Below, in pieces: positions 42,796 to 54,166 of a stretch of 64,000 bases of DNA. Position 1 is the stretch's first letter, and each line of letters starts with the position of its first letter. The notes under the pieces are model-generated. The model ran no database searches. It saw nothing but the letters and a program-made list of their open reading frames with translations, and was not told the DNA's origin. The position numbers and the translations under genes were made by a program. Origin of the DNA: Bombyx mori (Eukaryota > Arthropoda > Insecta > Lepidoptera > Bombycidae); the NCBI RefSeq assembly GCF_030269925.1, contig NC_085121.1, forward strand, positions 10,185,501 to 10,249,500. Direction: 5' to 3'.

Positions 42796-45700
42796 GTAAT
42801 GGGGCAATTACATTGTAAGTATGTAATGGGGGGGAGGATGTAATGGGGCAATTAACACCACACTGCCTCAAATGCCAACCCTACCTGCACGTGGTGCATC
42901 CTGCTGATTGACGGACAGGGCTCTGGCGACCGATAGATGGCGGAATAACCATCAACAAAAACCGCTCGGTGCGGAAATCTCCAGGCCGGTAACGGGCAGC
43001 AGCATTACCGGTGCAAGGTACCGAGTACTGCGATCGCCAACCCGCCTGCCAAGCGTGGCGATTACGGCATAACCCCCCCCTTATGGCAGCTACAAATAAA
43101 AAACGGCCCCCAGTTCCCGGCAGCTTTACTATCCCTGGCTACGGTAGCAGCCATGGTAACGGTAAGGCAGGGGGTGCGAAGAATCCCCGGGCTACGGACA
43201 GCTACCACCAAATGACCCTGGCGACTCTCAATACCCGGACTCTGCGGCTTGACGAACATATTGAGGAACTGGAAGTGGAATTAGGAAGGATACGATGGCA
43301 CGTCCTAGGGTTGTGCGAAGTCCGAAGACAGGGGGAGGACGTCATAACTCTAGACTCAGGTCACCTATTCTACTTCCGGGAAGGAGACCAACCTGGACAA
43401 GGTGGAGTTGGCTTTCTCGTCAATAAAATCCTCACGGGCAACATTGTGGAGGTATCCAGTGTGTCGACACGGGTAGCGTACCTCATAATTAAGCTCACCG
43501 AAAGGTACTCCCTTAAGGTGGTGCAAGTATACGCACCGACTTCGTCATACTCGGATGACGATGTGGAGTTTGTGTACGACGATATTACCAGGGCTCTGCA
43601 CAATACCACAAAAGCCCACTTCAATGTTGTCATGGGAGATTTTAACGCTAAAGTAGGAGTACAGACTTGCGACGAATCGGTGCTAGGATCCTTCGGTTAT
43701 GGATGTAGGAACCACAGGGGGCAAATGCTAGTCAATTTCCTTCAGCGCGAGAGGCTCTTTCTAATGAACTCGTTCTTTAAAAAGAAGCCACAAAGGAAGT
43801 GGACTTGGCTAAGCCCCGACACTGTGACGAAAAACGAGATAGACTTTATTATGACGGACAAGAAACATATATTCAGGGATGTCTCTGTGATCAGCAGGTT
43901 CAATACCGGTAGTGATCACCGACTTGTCAGAGGCACACTGAATATGGACTTCAAGTTAGAACGCAGCCGTCTAATAAAGTCTACGCTTCGACCCAGCCTA
44001 CATCACATGGCTGTAGATCCGGAGCAATTCCAGCTAGATCTCCACAACCGATTCGCTGCCTTGGAAACCACCACAGACGTAGACGAGGCCTTAGATGGCG
44101 TGGTGAGGACACTGAGACAAGAGGGACAGAGATTGTGTCCAAAGGGTCGTACAGGCAGAAAATCAAAATTATCATCCGAGACTCTCCGGTTAATGGAAGA
44201 AAGGCGAGAAAACACACAGGCCACACAATCAGAGAAGGTGGCTCTTAGTAAGAAAATCAGGACGCTGATACGACGCGATCTCCGACGGTACAATACTCAG
44301 CGGATCAATGACGCAATTGAGCAAAACCGAGGAGCCAAGGTGTTCGTACAGCGTCTTGGTAGAAGCCACCTTACAAAACTGACCACAAGGGATGGCCAAA
44401 TTCTCGCCTCCAAACCGGAGATTCTCAAGGAAATTGAGGACTTCTACGGACGTCTCTATACTTCCAAAACCACCAAGTCTGCCTCTGACCCAGCAGATGT
44501 CCGAGCCACACTATCCCGCCACTACACCGACGAGCTGCCACAGATTAGTGTGGACGAGATCGGGATGGCTCTTGAAAATCTTAAAAACGGAAAAGCCCCG
44601 GGCGAGGATGGTGTTACTTCTGAGCTCTTGAAAGCAGGAGGTCTTCCTGTTATTAGGGAGCTCCAGAAGCTCTTTAACACTGTCCTCTTTACCGGTAGAA
44701 CTCCAAAGGCGTGGAGCAGGAGCATAGTTGTCCTTTTCTTTAAAAAAGGAGATAAAACACTTTTAAAGAATTATCGCCCCATCTCGCTCCTCAGCCACGT
44801 CTACAAATTGTTTTCGAGAGTCATAACGAATCGTCTCGCTCAGAGACTTGACGACTTCCAGCCTCCGGAGCAGGCAGGATTCCGAAGAGGATTTGGTACC
44901 GTGGACCACATTCACACAGTTCGGCAGATTATACAGAAGACTGAAGAGTATAATCTGCCACTATGTCTGGCGTTTGTGGACTACGAGAAAGCCTTTGACT
45001 CGATCGAGACCTGGGCTGTTCTGGAATCCTTGCAGCGGTGTCAAGCTGACTGGCGATACATCGATGCAGTAAGATGCCTGTACGATGCCGCTACAATGAC
45101 CGTCCAAGTACAGAAAGACCAGACGAGACCAATCCAGTTGCGCAGAGGTGTAAGACAGGGAGATATTATATCCCCGAAACTGTTTACAAACGCACTGGAG
45201 GACGTCTTCAAGACTCTGGACTGGAACGGACGCGGCATCAACATAAACGGCGAGTACATCTCACATCTTCGCTTTGCCGATGATATCGTCATCATGGCGG
45301 AATCGCTGCAGGACCTACAAGAAATGGTGCACAGCCTTAATACTGCATCCCAGCGGGTTGGCCTCGGAATGAACTTGGATAAAACCAAGGTAATGTTTAA
45401 CGGAAACGTCATTCCGAGACCAATCGATGTGGATGGTACACCTCTCGAAGTTGTTCAAGAGTATGTCTACCTAGGACAGACCCTACAACTAGGTAGAAAC
45501 AACTTTGAGAAGGAGGTGACCAGAAGGATTCAGTTGGGCTGGGCAGCGTTCGGGAAGCTTCGTCAGGTCTTTTCGTCGCCCATACCACAATGTCTGAAGA
45601 CAAAGGTCTATAATCAGTGCGTCCTACCCGTGCTTACCTACGGAGCCGAAACGTGGACACTGACTGTGCGACTAGTCCACCAACTAAAAGTTACTCAGCG

Positions 45701-46048
45701 AGCTATGGAGCGAGCTATGCTCGGTTTGTCATTGCGAGACCGAATACGCAATGAGGTCATTCGGGCAAAAACCAAAGTAATCGATATAGCTCGCAGAGTT
45801 AGTAAGCTGAAGTGGCAGTGGGCTGGTCACATAAGTCGCAGAACCGATAACCGTTGGGGTAGACGTGTTCTGGAGTGGAGACCGCGAACCGGCAAACGTA
45901 GTGTAGGACGCCCTCCTGCTAGATGGAGCGACGACCTGCGCAAGGCAGCTGGCAGTAACTGGATGCGTAGAACCGAAGATCGGGTTCAGTGGCGAGCTTT
46001 GGGGGAGGCCTATGTCCAGCAGTGGACTGCCGCAGGCTGATGATGATG
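42796..46048 (+). mobile_element. Full-length RTE-clade LINE with target-site duplication
   Basis: 3.25 kb, the normal RTE length, bounded by 11-bp direct repeats ATACTTACAAT at 42,785-42,795 and 46,049-46,059. It has a single ORF and a (GAT)n 3' end in place of poly(A), as in RTE elements. The first 50 bp contain an ACAATGTAAT inverted repeat around GGGGCA overlapping the left target duplication, which may reflect the 5' junction. Confidence 0.92.
43011..46040 (+). CDS. RTE LINE polyprotein: AP endonuclease and reverse transcriptase, 1009 aa
   Basis: Uninterrupted 1009-residue ORF. The AP-like endonuclease spans about residues 68-310 (start MTLATLNTRTL, the metal-site VMGDFNAKVG near 207, and terminal SDHRLVRG near 301). 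The reverse transcriptase spans about 490-800, with NYRPISLLS, FVDYEKAFDSIE (about 655), RQGDIISPKLF and the catalytic FADDIVIM (about 753). A basic C-terminal region (GHISRRTDNRWGRRVLEWRP) follows. It nicks target DNA and primes cDNA synthesis there. The ATG at 43,083 (MAATNKKRPPVP) is a possible alternative start. The open frame and clean target duplication suggest recent insertion and possible activity. Confidence 0.93.
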   Translation: MQGTEYCDRQPACQAWRLRHNPPLMAATNKKRPPVPGSFTIPGYGSSHGNGKAGGAKNPRATDSYHQMTLATLNTRTLRLDEHIEELEVELGRIRWHVLGLCEVRRQGEDVITLDSGHLFYFREGDQPGQGGVGFLVNKILTGNIVEVSSVSTRVAYLIIKLTERYSLKVVQVYAPTSSYSDDDVEFVYDDITRALHNTTKAHFNVVMGDFNAKVGVQTCDESVLGSFGYGCRNHRGQMLVNFLQRERLFLMNSFFKKKPQRKWTWLSPDTVTKNEIDFIMTDKKHIFRDVSVISRFNTGSDHRLVRGTLNMDFKLERSRLIKSTLRPSLHHMAVDPEQFQLDLHNRFAALETTTDVDEALDGVVRTLRQEGQRLCPKGRTGRKSKLSSETLRLMEERRENTQATQSEKVALSKKIRTLIRRDLRRYNTQRINDAIEQNRGAKVFVQRLGRSHLTKLTTRDGQILASKPEILKEIEDFYGRLYTSKTTKSASDPADVRATLSRHYTDELPQISVDEIGMALENLKNGKAPGEDGVTSELLKAGGLPVIRELQKLFNTVLFTGRTPKAWSRSIVVLFFKKGDKTLLKNYRPISLLSHVYKLFSRVITNRLAQRLDDFQPPEQAGFRRGFGTVDHIHTVRQIIQKTEEYNLPLCLAFVDYEKAFDSIETWAVLESLQRCQADWRYIDAVRCLYDAATMTVQVQKDQTRPIQLRRGVRQGDIISPKLFTNALEDVFKTLDWNGRGININGEYISHLRFADDIVIMAESLQDLQEMVHSLNTASQRVGLGMNLDKTKVMFNGNVIPRPIDVDGTPLEVVQEYVYLGQTLQLGRNNFEKEVTRRIQLGWAAFGKLRQVFSSPIPQCLKTKVYNQCVLPVLTYGAETWTLTVRLVHQLKVTQRAMERAMLGLSLRDRIRNEVIRAKTKVIDIARRVSKLKWQWAGHISRRTDNRWGRRVLEWRPRTGKRSVGRPPARWSDDLRKAAGSNWMRRTEDRVQWRALGEAYVQQWTAAG

Positions 46049-46059
46049 ATACTTACAAT

Positions 46060-47120
46060 ACATTTTTAAACAACTATGTATAAAAAAAATATTGATATAT
46101 CAAGTAGTAATAATCTTTGGCTATCCACGATTGTGATTTTTTAAGAGTTTTTGAATAAGTCGAATATATTAGTATGTAAAATTTTGTGACAAACAATGTT
46201 TTATCGATGCTAGTCATTACTGACCCAATCAACGACTTTTCATCAGGTTAAGGTTATTTATAGCAAGATTTAATTATTTCAGTTAGTTCCGTAGAACACA
46301 AAAGTGGACATGACCACATACTTCCTTTTTCATAAAAAAAGTCGTTTTACGTCTGTCAGCCATTTCGAGAGTTTCCGTTGTGGTTTTTTGGAGTTTACGA
46401 CATTCTGTTTTTGTTATAAAATGGGTTTTATATAAAAATGAGTCACGCCCGCTTCTCTGGCAGATTTGTGATTTGACTTAGTATCGATCGTTATCAACTT
46501 TCAGTGATCGCCCGCCATGCCATTCTGAAGATTTCTTGAAAACTTCATCGGTTGACATCTATTTTTTTATTTCTCCACCTCAGCTATTTCTCCAACCCAT
46601 ATATTTCCCACCTGATAGTCACTATAAAAGATATTACGACGTAGGTCGTGCCACCCACCTTGAAACATGAGTTCAAAGTCTGAATTGCATTGTACACTAG
46701 CTGTCCCTTCTAAATAAACTGAAGTCTATATCTAGGTCCATGTCTGGGTCTATATTTTGACTTTCTATTCATATACTTGTCACCCGCACGATTATACTAC
46801 ATCACTAAAAAGCGGTTCGATTAATTAAGAGAATAAGAATGGAACTGCGGTGCTGAGGAGTTTGGACATCAGAACCGTATGATAGGCCACCGCACATTAT
46901 AGGGTATTTTATTTTTATAAAACTTTTCTTTCTCCTGATTTTCTTGGATAGTAGTCATCGTAATCTGGGTTGATTAATTCATTCGTTTACCTCAATAATG
47001 TTTGATATTTTTTACAGTTCCATGTGTTTAATAGCATACATGTACATGTCTATTTACGTATTGGTCAATTTACCTTGGTTTATTCTAAACTTTATGCAAT
47101 AGGTAAAGTATAGAACTACT
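46060..47120. other. Intergenic stretch, nothing identified
   Basis: AT-rich, with no supported coding, RNA or mobile-element features beyond short degraded repeats. Confidence 0.5.
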
Positions 47121-47126
47121 TTTTTA

Positions 47127-47372
47127 TTTTTTTTTATTGCTTAATGGATGGACGAGCTCACAGCCCACCTGGTGTTAAGTGGTTACTGGAGCCCATAGAC
47201 ATCTACAACGTAAATGCGCCACCCATCTCGAGATATAAGTTCTAAGGTCTCAGTATAGTTACAACGGCTACCCCTACCCTTCGAACCGCAACGCATTACT
47301 GCTTCACGGCAGAAATAGGCGGGGTGGTGGTACCTACCCGTGCGGACTCCCAAGAGGTCCTACCACCAGTGA
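47127..47372 (-). mobile_element. Bm1 SINE
   Basis: A minus-oriented Bm1 body with its T-run at the left and without the tRNA-like head. Confidence 0.85.
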
Positions 47373-47917
47373 TAAATTTAATATGTTAAAAAATTTCAAT
47401 ATGTTATAGGTTAAAGAACTCTAAATTGTTGTACCTTTTTCGAGACTAAATTAGTAGTTGTAAGTAGGTGCTAAGAGCTTACATTGAATTTGTGTCTGCT
47501 TTCAATTGATATCGCCATTTGCCCAGTTTAACTATTTTCGTCGATGTCCGGATTCTGCCCTATATCACTAATACAATTTTAACCGACTACTGAGTAAAGG
47601 CGGAATCTTGTTTAGAGTTCTGATGGACATTTAAATATAAACGGATAAACAAAGTTTTAACTTCCTTGACAACTAGAATATTTTTTGTTTTTTATTAATT
47701 TTTAAATTCTTTTTTTTTTCAATGCATTTTTGCAATATCATGCTGAAACCCAAGGAGGGTTTATGTGAGGCAGGTGGCCAGTCGTAAACACATGTCGATC
47801 CCTATTAAGCGTGATAAGAAGATATGCTGCGACGACCCAACATAATGTGGCATAAGGGAAAGAATAATATTTAATAACAATTTCTATAGTACTTTTTTAT
47901 TTTTTATTGCCTTGCAG

Positions 47918-48012
47918 GCAGACGAGCAAACGGCCCACCTGATGGTGTGTGGTTACCGTCGCCCATGGACTTCAGCAATGCCAGGGGCAGAGCCAAGCCG
48001 CTGCCCACTTGT
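47918..48012 (-). mobile_element. LINE 3' tail fragment
   Basis: The common 95-bp tail in minus orientation (CGGCCCACCTGATGG, then GCCAGGGGCAGAGCC). Confidence 0.6.
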
Positions 48013-48418
48013 GTATTTGATTACATAATTCATCTTTTTTTTATTATGACTGCTTTTCTTTTCTGTATTTGTACATTATAATTTAAATATACTACATACT
48101 ATATAATATAATGTACTTATTAACTATTTATTATTATTATCCTCTTAAAATAAAACGGGATTTTTCATTCAAGCGTAAACACCATACATGTTTCACATCC
48201 ATTGATCTCTTGTTAGTAGCTACGTGTACTTGCTATTTATTCCCTAGTGAGTGAGCTTACCTCGCTCAGTGCAGACTGGCCCGTGCCTTAGATACATATG
48301 TGCCAATTACGAAAGAACAAGACCATAAATTCAGTTTTAAAATAAAATAAATGAAAATTTAAAAAGCTTTTAAAGGTCTTCTTACGATTTAAGAAATTTA
48401 TATTTAATATACTTTACA

Positions 48419-51400
48419 ATGTGGCGTAGACTTATTGTTATGGGTGTTTTTTTCTACAATATCGCGTCCCGTGTCACAACTGCTCCTGTTTATCATCCAG
48501 GTAGATAATTATTTTATATATAATAGTTGTATTTCCTTTAAAACTCAAATAAATAGTATTTGTACGTCTATTCGCTTTTTTGCATTCAGGATTCGTTTAA
48601 CTAATAATTGAGTTTCAAATCCTGCAGTTGCTCGCAGTTCAAAAAGGCTTTGTAGTAATATCTGCAATCATTACTTATAACTATACAATAAGCAGGTGAG
48701 GGAAAAGACTGTGACTTACAGATGCCCTTATCCAGTGGCAGAGTGTCTTTGTTTAGCAGGATCCAACTCTTTCATCCAGATTTAAAATCTTTGCTCTTTT
48801 TAAGCGTTGATCTAGAGGTGGGCTAAGTAGTTTCGAGGATAGCTTATTTGGATGTTTTGACAATCGAGATTATATCTGGTGTAAGCATTAGCTATTTCTT
48901 CGTTTATGATAAAAGTTTCTGCAAGCTGGCTTGTGGTACTTTACGGTAAGCAGCAGGTTGGCTCTGCACCTGGCATTGCTGACGCCCATGGGCGACGTTA
49001 ACTATTACCATCAGGTGGGCCGTATGCCCGTCTGCCTACAAGGGCGATAAAAAAAAACTCAGCATTGGTTATGAACTAGAGAAGTTTTGGTGGTTGTTTT
49101 GAGATCGTATAATTAGATGATAATCTATATGTGAAGCGTGAAAATTGCGTGGACGGAGGAGTATGAAATTTCTCACACTAATAGGGAATATAGAGAAGGA
49201 GTGCACAGTGCAATTTTTTTTTTAATAATCCTTAAAAAATATATTAAACAAATAAAGAAAACACTATACACACTAACACGTATTTGACACACACACACAC
49301 ACGCATATAGACCATTATATTTTGTTTATTGTTAAAGTCTGTGGTCAAGTTGAGAATAGATTAATATTGGTTTCTTTAATATGATTTGTCTCTATAGACA
49401 AACTATAGGCTACACTATTGTTGCCTTAGTGAAATCTGTGATTAAAGATTTACTTAAAGCCTTTGACAATAGAACCGTAATAATGTTCAAACTTATAATT
49501 TAAATTAATAATTATAGTCAAATTTCGACTACCGGGTGAGCGCCGAATCTGAAGGGCTATCTCAAGACATCTGATTACGTATACGTGTTAACACATTAGT
49601 TTCTTGTATTGTTTTAAAATTATTGTCTCTAGAATAAGGTTTTCAATTTCGATTTAAAATAACGTGGAAGAAGACTGTTGAATTTCAAACATTGTATCTT
49701 AACTAATGCTATAATTCCTAGAGCTATCGTAGGAAAATTATTTCGAATATTTAAATAAAGCAAAGACAATCAATGTAACTTCGCAATCCCAGATGTTTTA
49801 TTAACATTTACTGGTGGTAGGACCTCTTGTGAGTCCGCGCGGGTGGGTACCACCGCCCTGCCTATTTCTGCCGTGAAGCAGTAATGCGTTTCGGTTTAAA
49901 GGGTAGGGCAGCCGTTGTAACTATACTGAGATCTTAGAACTTATATCTCAAGGTGGGTGGCGCATTTACGTTGTAGATGTCCATGGGCTCCAGTAACCAC
50001 TTAACACCAGGTGGGCTGTGAGCTCGTCCACACATATAAGCAATAAAAAAAATAAAAAACCATTAAATGTTCATGTTCCCTAGAAGAACTTGCAATAGTT
50101 ACGTTATTTAGGTACATATAATAGTGGCTCTGTATGAATTTAACCCAGTTTTGTCGCCAGTATAGTTGTGTATGCAATTTATTGCTCCGTAAATCTTATT
50201 CTCGCGACCCTGAAGATATTTTGTTAAAATAAATTTGACGCCTATATTAAAGTCACGTACTTACTGCATTTTATTGCTGGATTGTAAAGCGTGTGTTTAG
50301 AAATCGTTCACAAATGACAAAGCTAATGTTTCCACATACGATAACTAGAAAAATGATTTGAAGAGTACATCTTTTCTCGCCCGTCCACGGAATAAGAATT
50401 ACAAAAATAAATGTATGTTTAATAATAATAAAAATTAATAATAAATGCACATATTTTTTTGTTGAGTACGAAGCTTTGTATCTATTAATCCGTCTTACAG
50501 TTCGCGGTCCCAGCTATACAATCAGTAACTTACCGGTGTCAAATAAGAATCAGCCTTTCATAGAGGTGAAGAATTCAACGTATCACGGCAGCGGTCCCAG
50601 AGAAGAAGCCCGTGCGATGTGCTCTGTCAGAACACAAGAGGTCAACGCCACCGCGAATGCCACCATCACTCGGAGATTGCACGGAGTTGCTACATCGAGT
50701 AAGAATTTCTTATTATATAGGAGCATCATTCAATGCTAAAAAGCTATTTCGGCTTGGCACCACAACTATTCTTTCGCAAATATCTACTTCCAAAAACATT
50801 TTTTTTAATTGCCTAGATGGGTGGACGAGCTCAGAGCCCACCTAGTGTTAAGTGGTTACTGGAGCCCAGAGCTCGTCCACCCATATAATCATTAAAAAAA
50901 AAAAAGAGTAAGGCTTCTTGTGAGCGCACACGGGTAGTTAGTTACCTTGCCTATTTCTGCTGTAGTGGGTTCCAGTTTAAAGGACGGGGCAGCTGTTGTA
51001 CTATAGAATTGAGACTTAAAACTCTTGTCTTAAGGATGATGGTCGGTAAGCACTTGTTACCAGACAGGCCCAGAGAATTTTCAGCTGTTTCAGCTACTTA
51101 AACAAAAGGATATATAATTTTTAAGGTCTTTTACAAGTACGTCATTCGAAATTTTGTTTGTCGCACTTTGTCTTATGATTAAAAAGATGATTACCACCCG
51201 CGTATAATTACGTCCGTCAGTGCTGATTAAAATCAATGAAAAATAGTATTTTATCAACATTTGCTACGTTTCCTATCTAAGTGTTATATAATTTTACTAT
51301 TATTCTTATTATTTCTATTTTATAGGAGAACTCCATTTGTCTATTCAACGGCTAGAAGTGATTATATTTGGCCAAATGCAACAGCTATGGCAGAGCTTAG

Positions 51401-51492
51401 ATGCCTTGCGTTTACAACTAGCTGGAGACGTCCGCACCAATGTTCCTGATCGGCGCACATTGACATTTAGATATAGACCGGACATTAAATAA
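48419..51492 (+). CDS. Gene D: unrecognised secreted protein, 148 aa, three exons
   Basis: Exons 48,419-48,500, 50,501-50,698 and 51,326-51,492 (447 nt) are joined by GT/AG sites (donors GTAGAT and GTAAGA, acceptors CGTCTTACAG and TTTTATAG), phases 1 and 1. The other two frames of exon 2 contain stops, and only the phased frame stays open through exon 3 to TAA. Exon 1 gives a signal peptide (MWRRLIVMGVFFYNIASRV). The mature part has three N-glycosylation sequons (NST, NAT, NAT), one cysteine, and a heptad-like amphipathic helix (LHLSIQRLEVIIF, then QMQQLWQSLDALRLQL). AATAAA lies at 51,835-51,840. Intron 1 holds a LINE tail and a Bm1. No family was recognised; it may be an extracellular self-associating factor, but that is speculation. 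A further 5' UTR exon is possible. Confidence 0.6.
48945..49055 (+). mobile_element. LINE 3' tail fragment in intron 1 of gene D
   Basis: The common tail (GGTTGGCTCTGCACCTGGC onward) ending in an A-run at 49,050. A short (CA)n tract lies at about 49,290-49,303. Confidence 0.6.
49811..50052 (+). mobile_element. Bm1 SINE in intron 1 of gene D
   Basis: Headless Bm1 with an A-rich end, sense to the gene. Confidence 0.85.
50800..51070. mobile_element. Two Bm1 fragments in opposite orientation, intron 2 of gene D
   Basis: A minus-oriented Bm1 3' end (50,800-50,868) joins a plus-oriented one near 50,870, giving a T-run/A-run inverted pair. A degraded plus body follows to about 51,070. Confidence 0.6.
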
Positions 51493-51839
51493 TTTCAGTT
51501 CAAAATGGATAATAAGATAAATGGTTCTGCACAATCATAAACCAAATTAAAAGAAGACGGGACAATTTAGATATTTCCTCGTTTAGAATTTGTGATTTTC
51601 ACGTGATCCTAGGTTTTATATAAAATATGTACTACATCCTTCTGTTATTATGTTTTTGTTTGAAATTTAATCTTATTTTAGATTTTTGGAAAGATATTTT
51701 ATTGTGATATCTATACGTCTGATCATAATCTGGACTTCGGGCATCCGTATCTAATAATTATGGTATTTTTATTTGTATTGTTTGTTTGAAGCAATGAAAA
51801 TTTATATCATAAATATTCTAAGTGAAATTTAGTAAATAA

Positions 51840-54166
51840 AATTGGTTAAATATATGAACAACAGGTTCATATATTTATATTAGATTAAAATGAAATACGA
51901 AATCTTGGAATATTAGTCATTTTGATTGCCGGCTATTTACCAGGTTAGGAACAACCGGTGATCCCGTCTTAGACAAATTGTGCAGTCAATATATTTTACA
52001 AATACAGAATTAGTTGGATCAACGGAGAAATTTTTTGGGATGAAAGGATTGGTTGATGCCCAGAAATCTTTCCAGTTTCACCAGGGCAAGTAGGAGTGAA
52101 CGAAAGTAGATGAGGTAACGCAAAGTCGTCTCTATCTCATGTAGCGCTGGTAATTAATACTTTAGCGCCCTATACTAAGCGTAGTAAGCCCTCAAAATGG
52201 ATTAGGTACCTACATGTCTATATATCGTCTTCTCGCATTAAAACTGTATAATCTCAAAACTTACTAATTTTACAGGAGAGTATTTTAATGGTTTAACATG
52301 TGATATTTTTAATATTAATCATCTTTGCAACTTTTTTTTTTTTTTTTACCAGTTACAGTCTTTTAAAATAAGGTAAAATTATGTATTGATTTTGTTAATA
52401 TGTAGTAGTCAAAATATAAAAAACAAAAAAAAAATTAAAACTAAACTACCCTCTTTTGACAGTATTTATGAAAAAAATACTGGTGATACCAAATGATTTC
52501 ACATGTTAATTCAATTTCGAATTTTTTTAGAAACTGTACACTTTTAATGCGAAAAGACGATATGTAATGGGTTCATTGAAAGTGCCGTAACCGGCGCCCG
52601 TCAATGCCACTGCGCTCATATGACCAGCGAACCTTGCACCATAAATAAGGCCACCTCGAAGGATACAGATACAAATAACCAAATCTTATTGGTAATTTTT
52701 AAGCGTTAATCGAAGAAAAAAGTAATCGCCTAATACTTGATTATAGTGCTTTAAATTCTAGTATAAAAGATGGTAACAGAAATAGTAAAAAAAAATTAGG
52801 CACTATGGCAAAAGGTACTAAGTACTATTTAATGTTCAGGTAATTCTAAGGTGAGGAAAATAGTACTGGAAAATCGATTCACTGAGTTTTTTTATATGAA
52901 ACATTTCCAACAACACCGAGACTCGAGAGTTTTTCATTTGAATCAAACGTGTGTACCTTGTTCTTTTGTATTAACGTCACTGATAAGTCAACATTTGCAA
53001 AGATATCTATCATAAGATAAACGTAATGATTTTGTAATGTAAATCAAAGTATCTTTGTTTTAAACTACCTCAAATATAACGGGTAAATAATATAAAACAT
53101 ATGATTTGTAATAAAAATTAATTTATTAACAATTAGTAACTAGATATACTTTTATGTGGTCAAATTCACTTCACAAAATTATATAGAATTTGAGCACATA
53201 AAACAATAAACAGAGTAAGTACAATGTATATTAGTTGAAATATTAAGTTAAAATATTTTATACCTAAAAAAGTATTAATAAATTATTAACAAAAAAAGTA
53301 TAGATTTCGTTTATTTTTGGAATGCAATACATGTATCATTAAAATGTTTATTAAATTATTCTTGTCCAATAATATCTTCATCGTTTAATAAATTTATAAA
53401 ATATTCTACATCTTTAGAAAAATAGAACAACGAAAAATATTAAATGCTTATTTCAAAATTTCGTCGCTTTTTTTCTATTTTGGCAACCTATTTTGCAATT
53501 TAGAATGTCTACTTATCATGGCCATGTAATTTTGCTATCATTTATTAAAAACAAATTATTTCTGAACTTTAAAATAGTTCCGGAATTATGAGAAACTCTT
53601 TCGTCAATAAAATCTATATCGAATAGGTCACCCTATAATATCGGTGTAACTAATCTGTGTATTTAATATGCATTGATCCTTTTATATTTATATATTAACG
53701 TGAATCCCATAGACATATATTTGAACATTATCACTTATTGAGTAGATAGGAAGTATACTGAAAAGTTCTTTCTCTAACTGAAATGTTGAAGTGAAGGAAA
53801 ATCGAACTACAGTATTAACTTAAATATTTTTTTACTAAGTAATATTATGGTATTTTGAGACTATATTACTGTAAATTGGCGTTGACACATTTTTGTAATA
53901 ATTCTAATTGGTAAAATAGTATTTACATATGAATATTAGGACGAGCTGCGTATTGGGAAAGCGCTTTCTAATAGATATGATGTAAAATATGTGAAACATT
54001 GTATGGATTATTTGTTTATATTATCAGCTGTTTGTATACATTTTTTTACAGTTGAAATTGTAATATCAGTTTTATCACATTTTCTAAGACTCATGAATTC
54101 AAAGAAATGTGTCAACGACTACACAGCAGTGTGAAGACAAATGAAGTGTAGGCGAAGCATGTTTTG
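51840..54166. other. AT-rich spacer between convergent genes D and filamin
   Basis: No gene is supported. It contains the MITE at 52,224-52,561 and several AATAAA complements (for example 53,541-53,546) that could end the filamin transcript. Confidence 0.5.
52224..52561. mobile_element. MITE-like element with 24-bp terminal inverted repeats
   Basis: Left end ATCGTCTTCTCGCATTAAAA; right end, read from the other strand, ATCGTCTTTTCGCATTAAAA, with 22 of 24 terminal bases matching. It is 338 bp and non-coding, with a long T-run inside. The flanks read TAT on both sides, so the target duplication may be TA. The left half recurs at 8,338-8,480. Confidence 0.65.

Noticed and set aside
43062..45603. 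Antisense and alternative-frame ORFs of 60-120 residues
   Set aside because: Shadows of the 1009-residue RTE polyprotein.
50476..50739. An 87-residue stand-alone plus-strand ORF
   Set aside because: Its ends lie beyond good splice sites (50,501 and 50,698). It is better explained as exon 2 of gene D.
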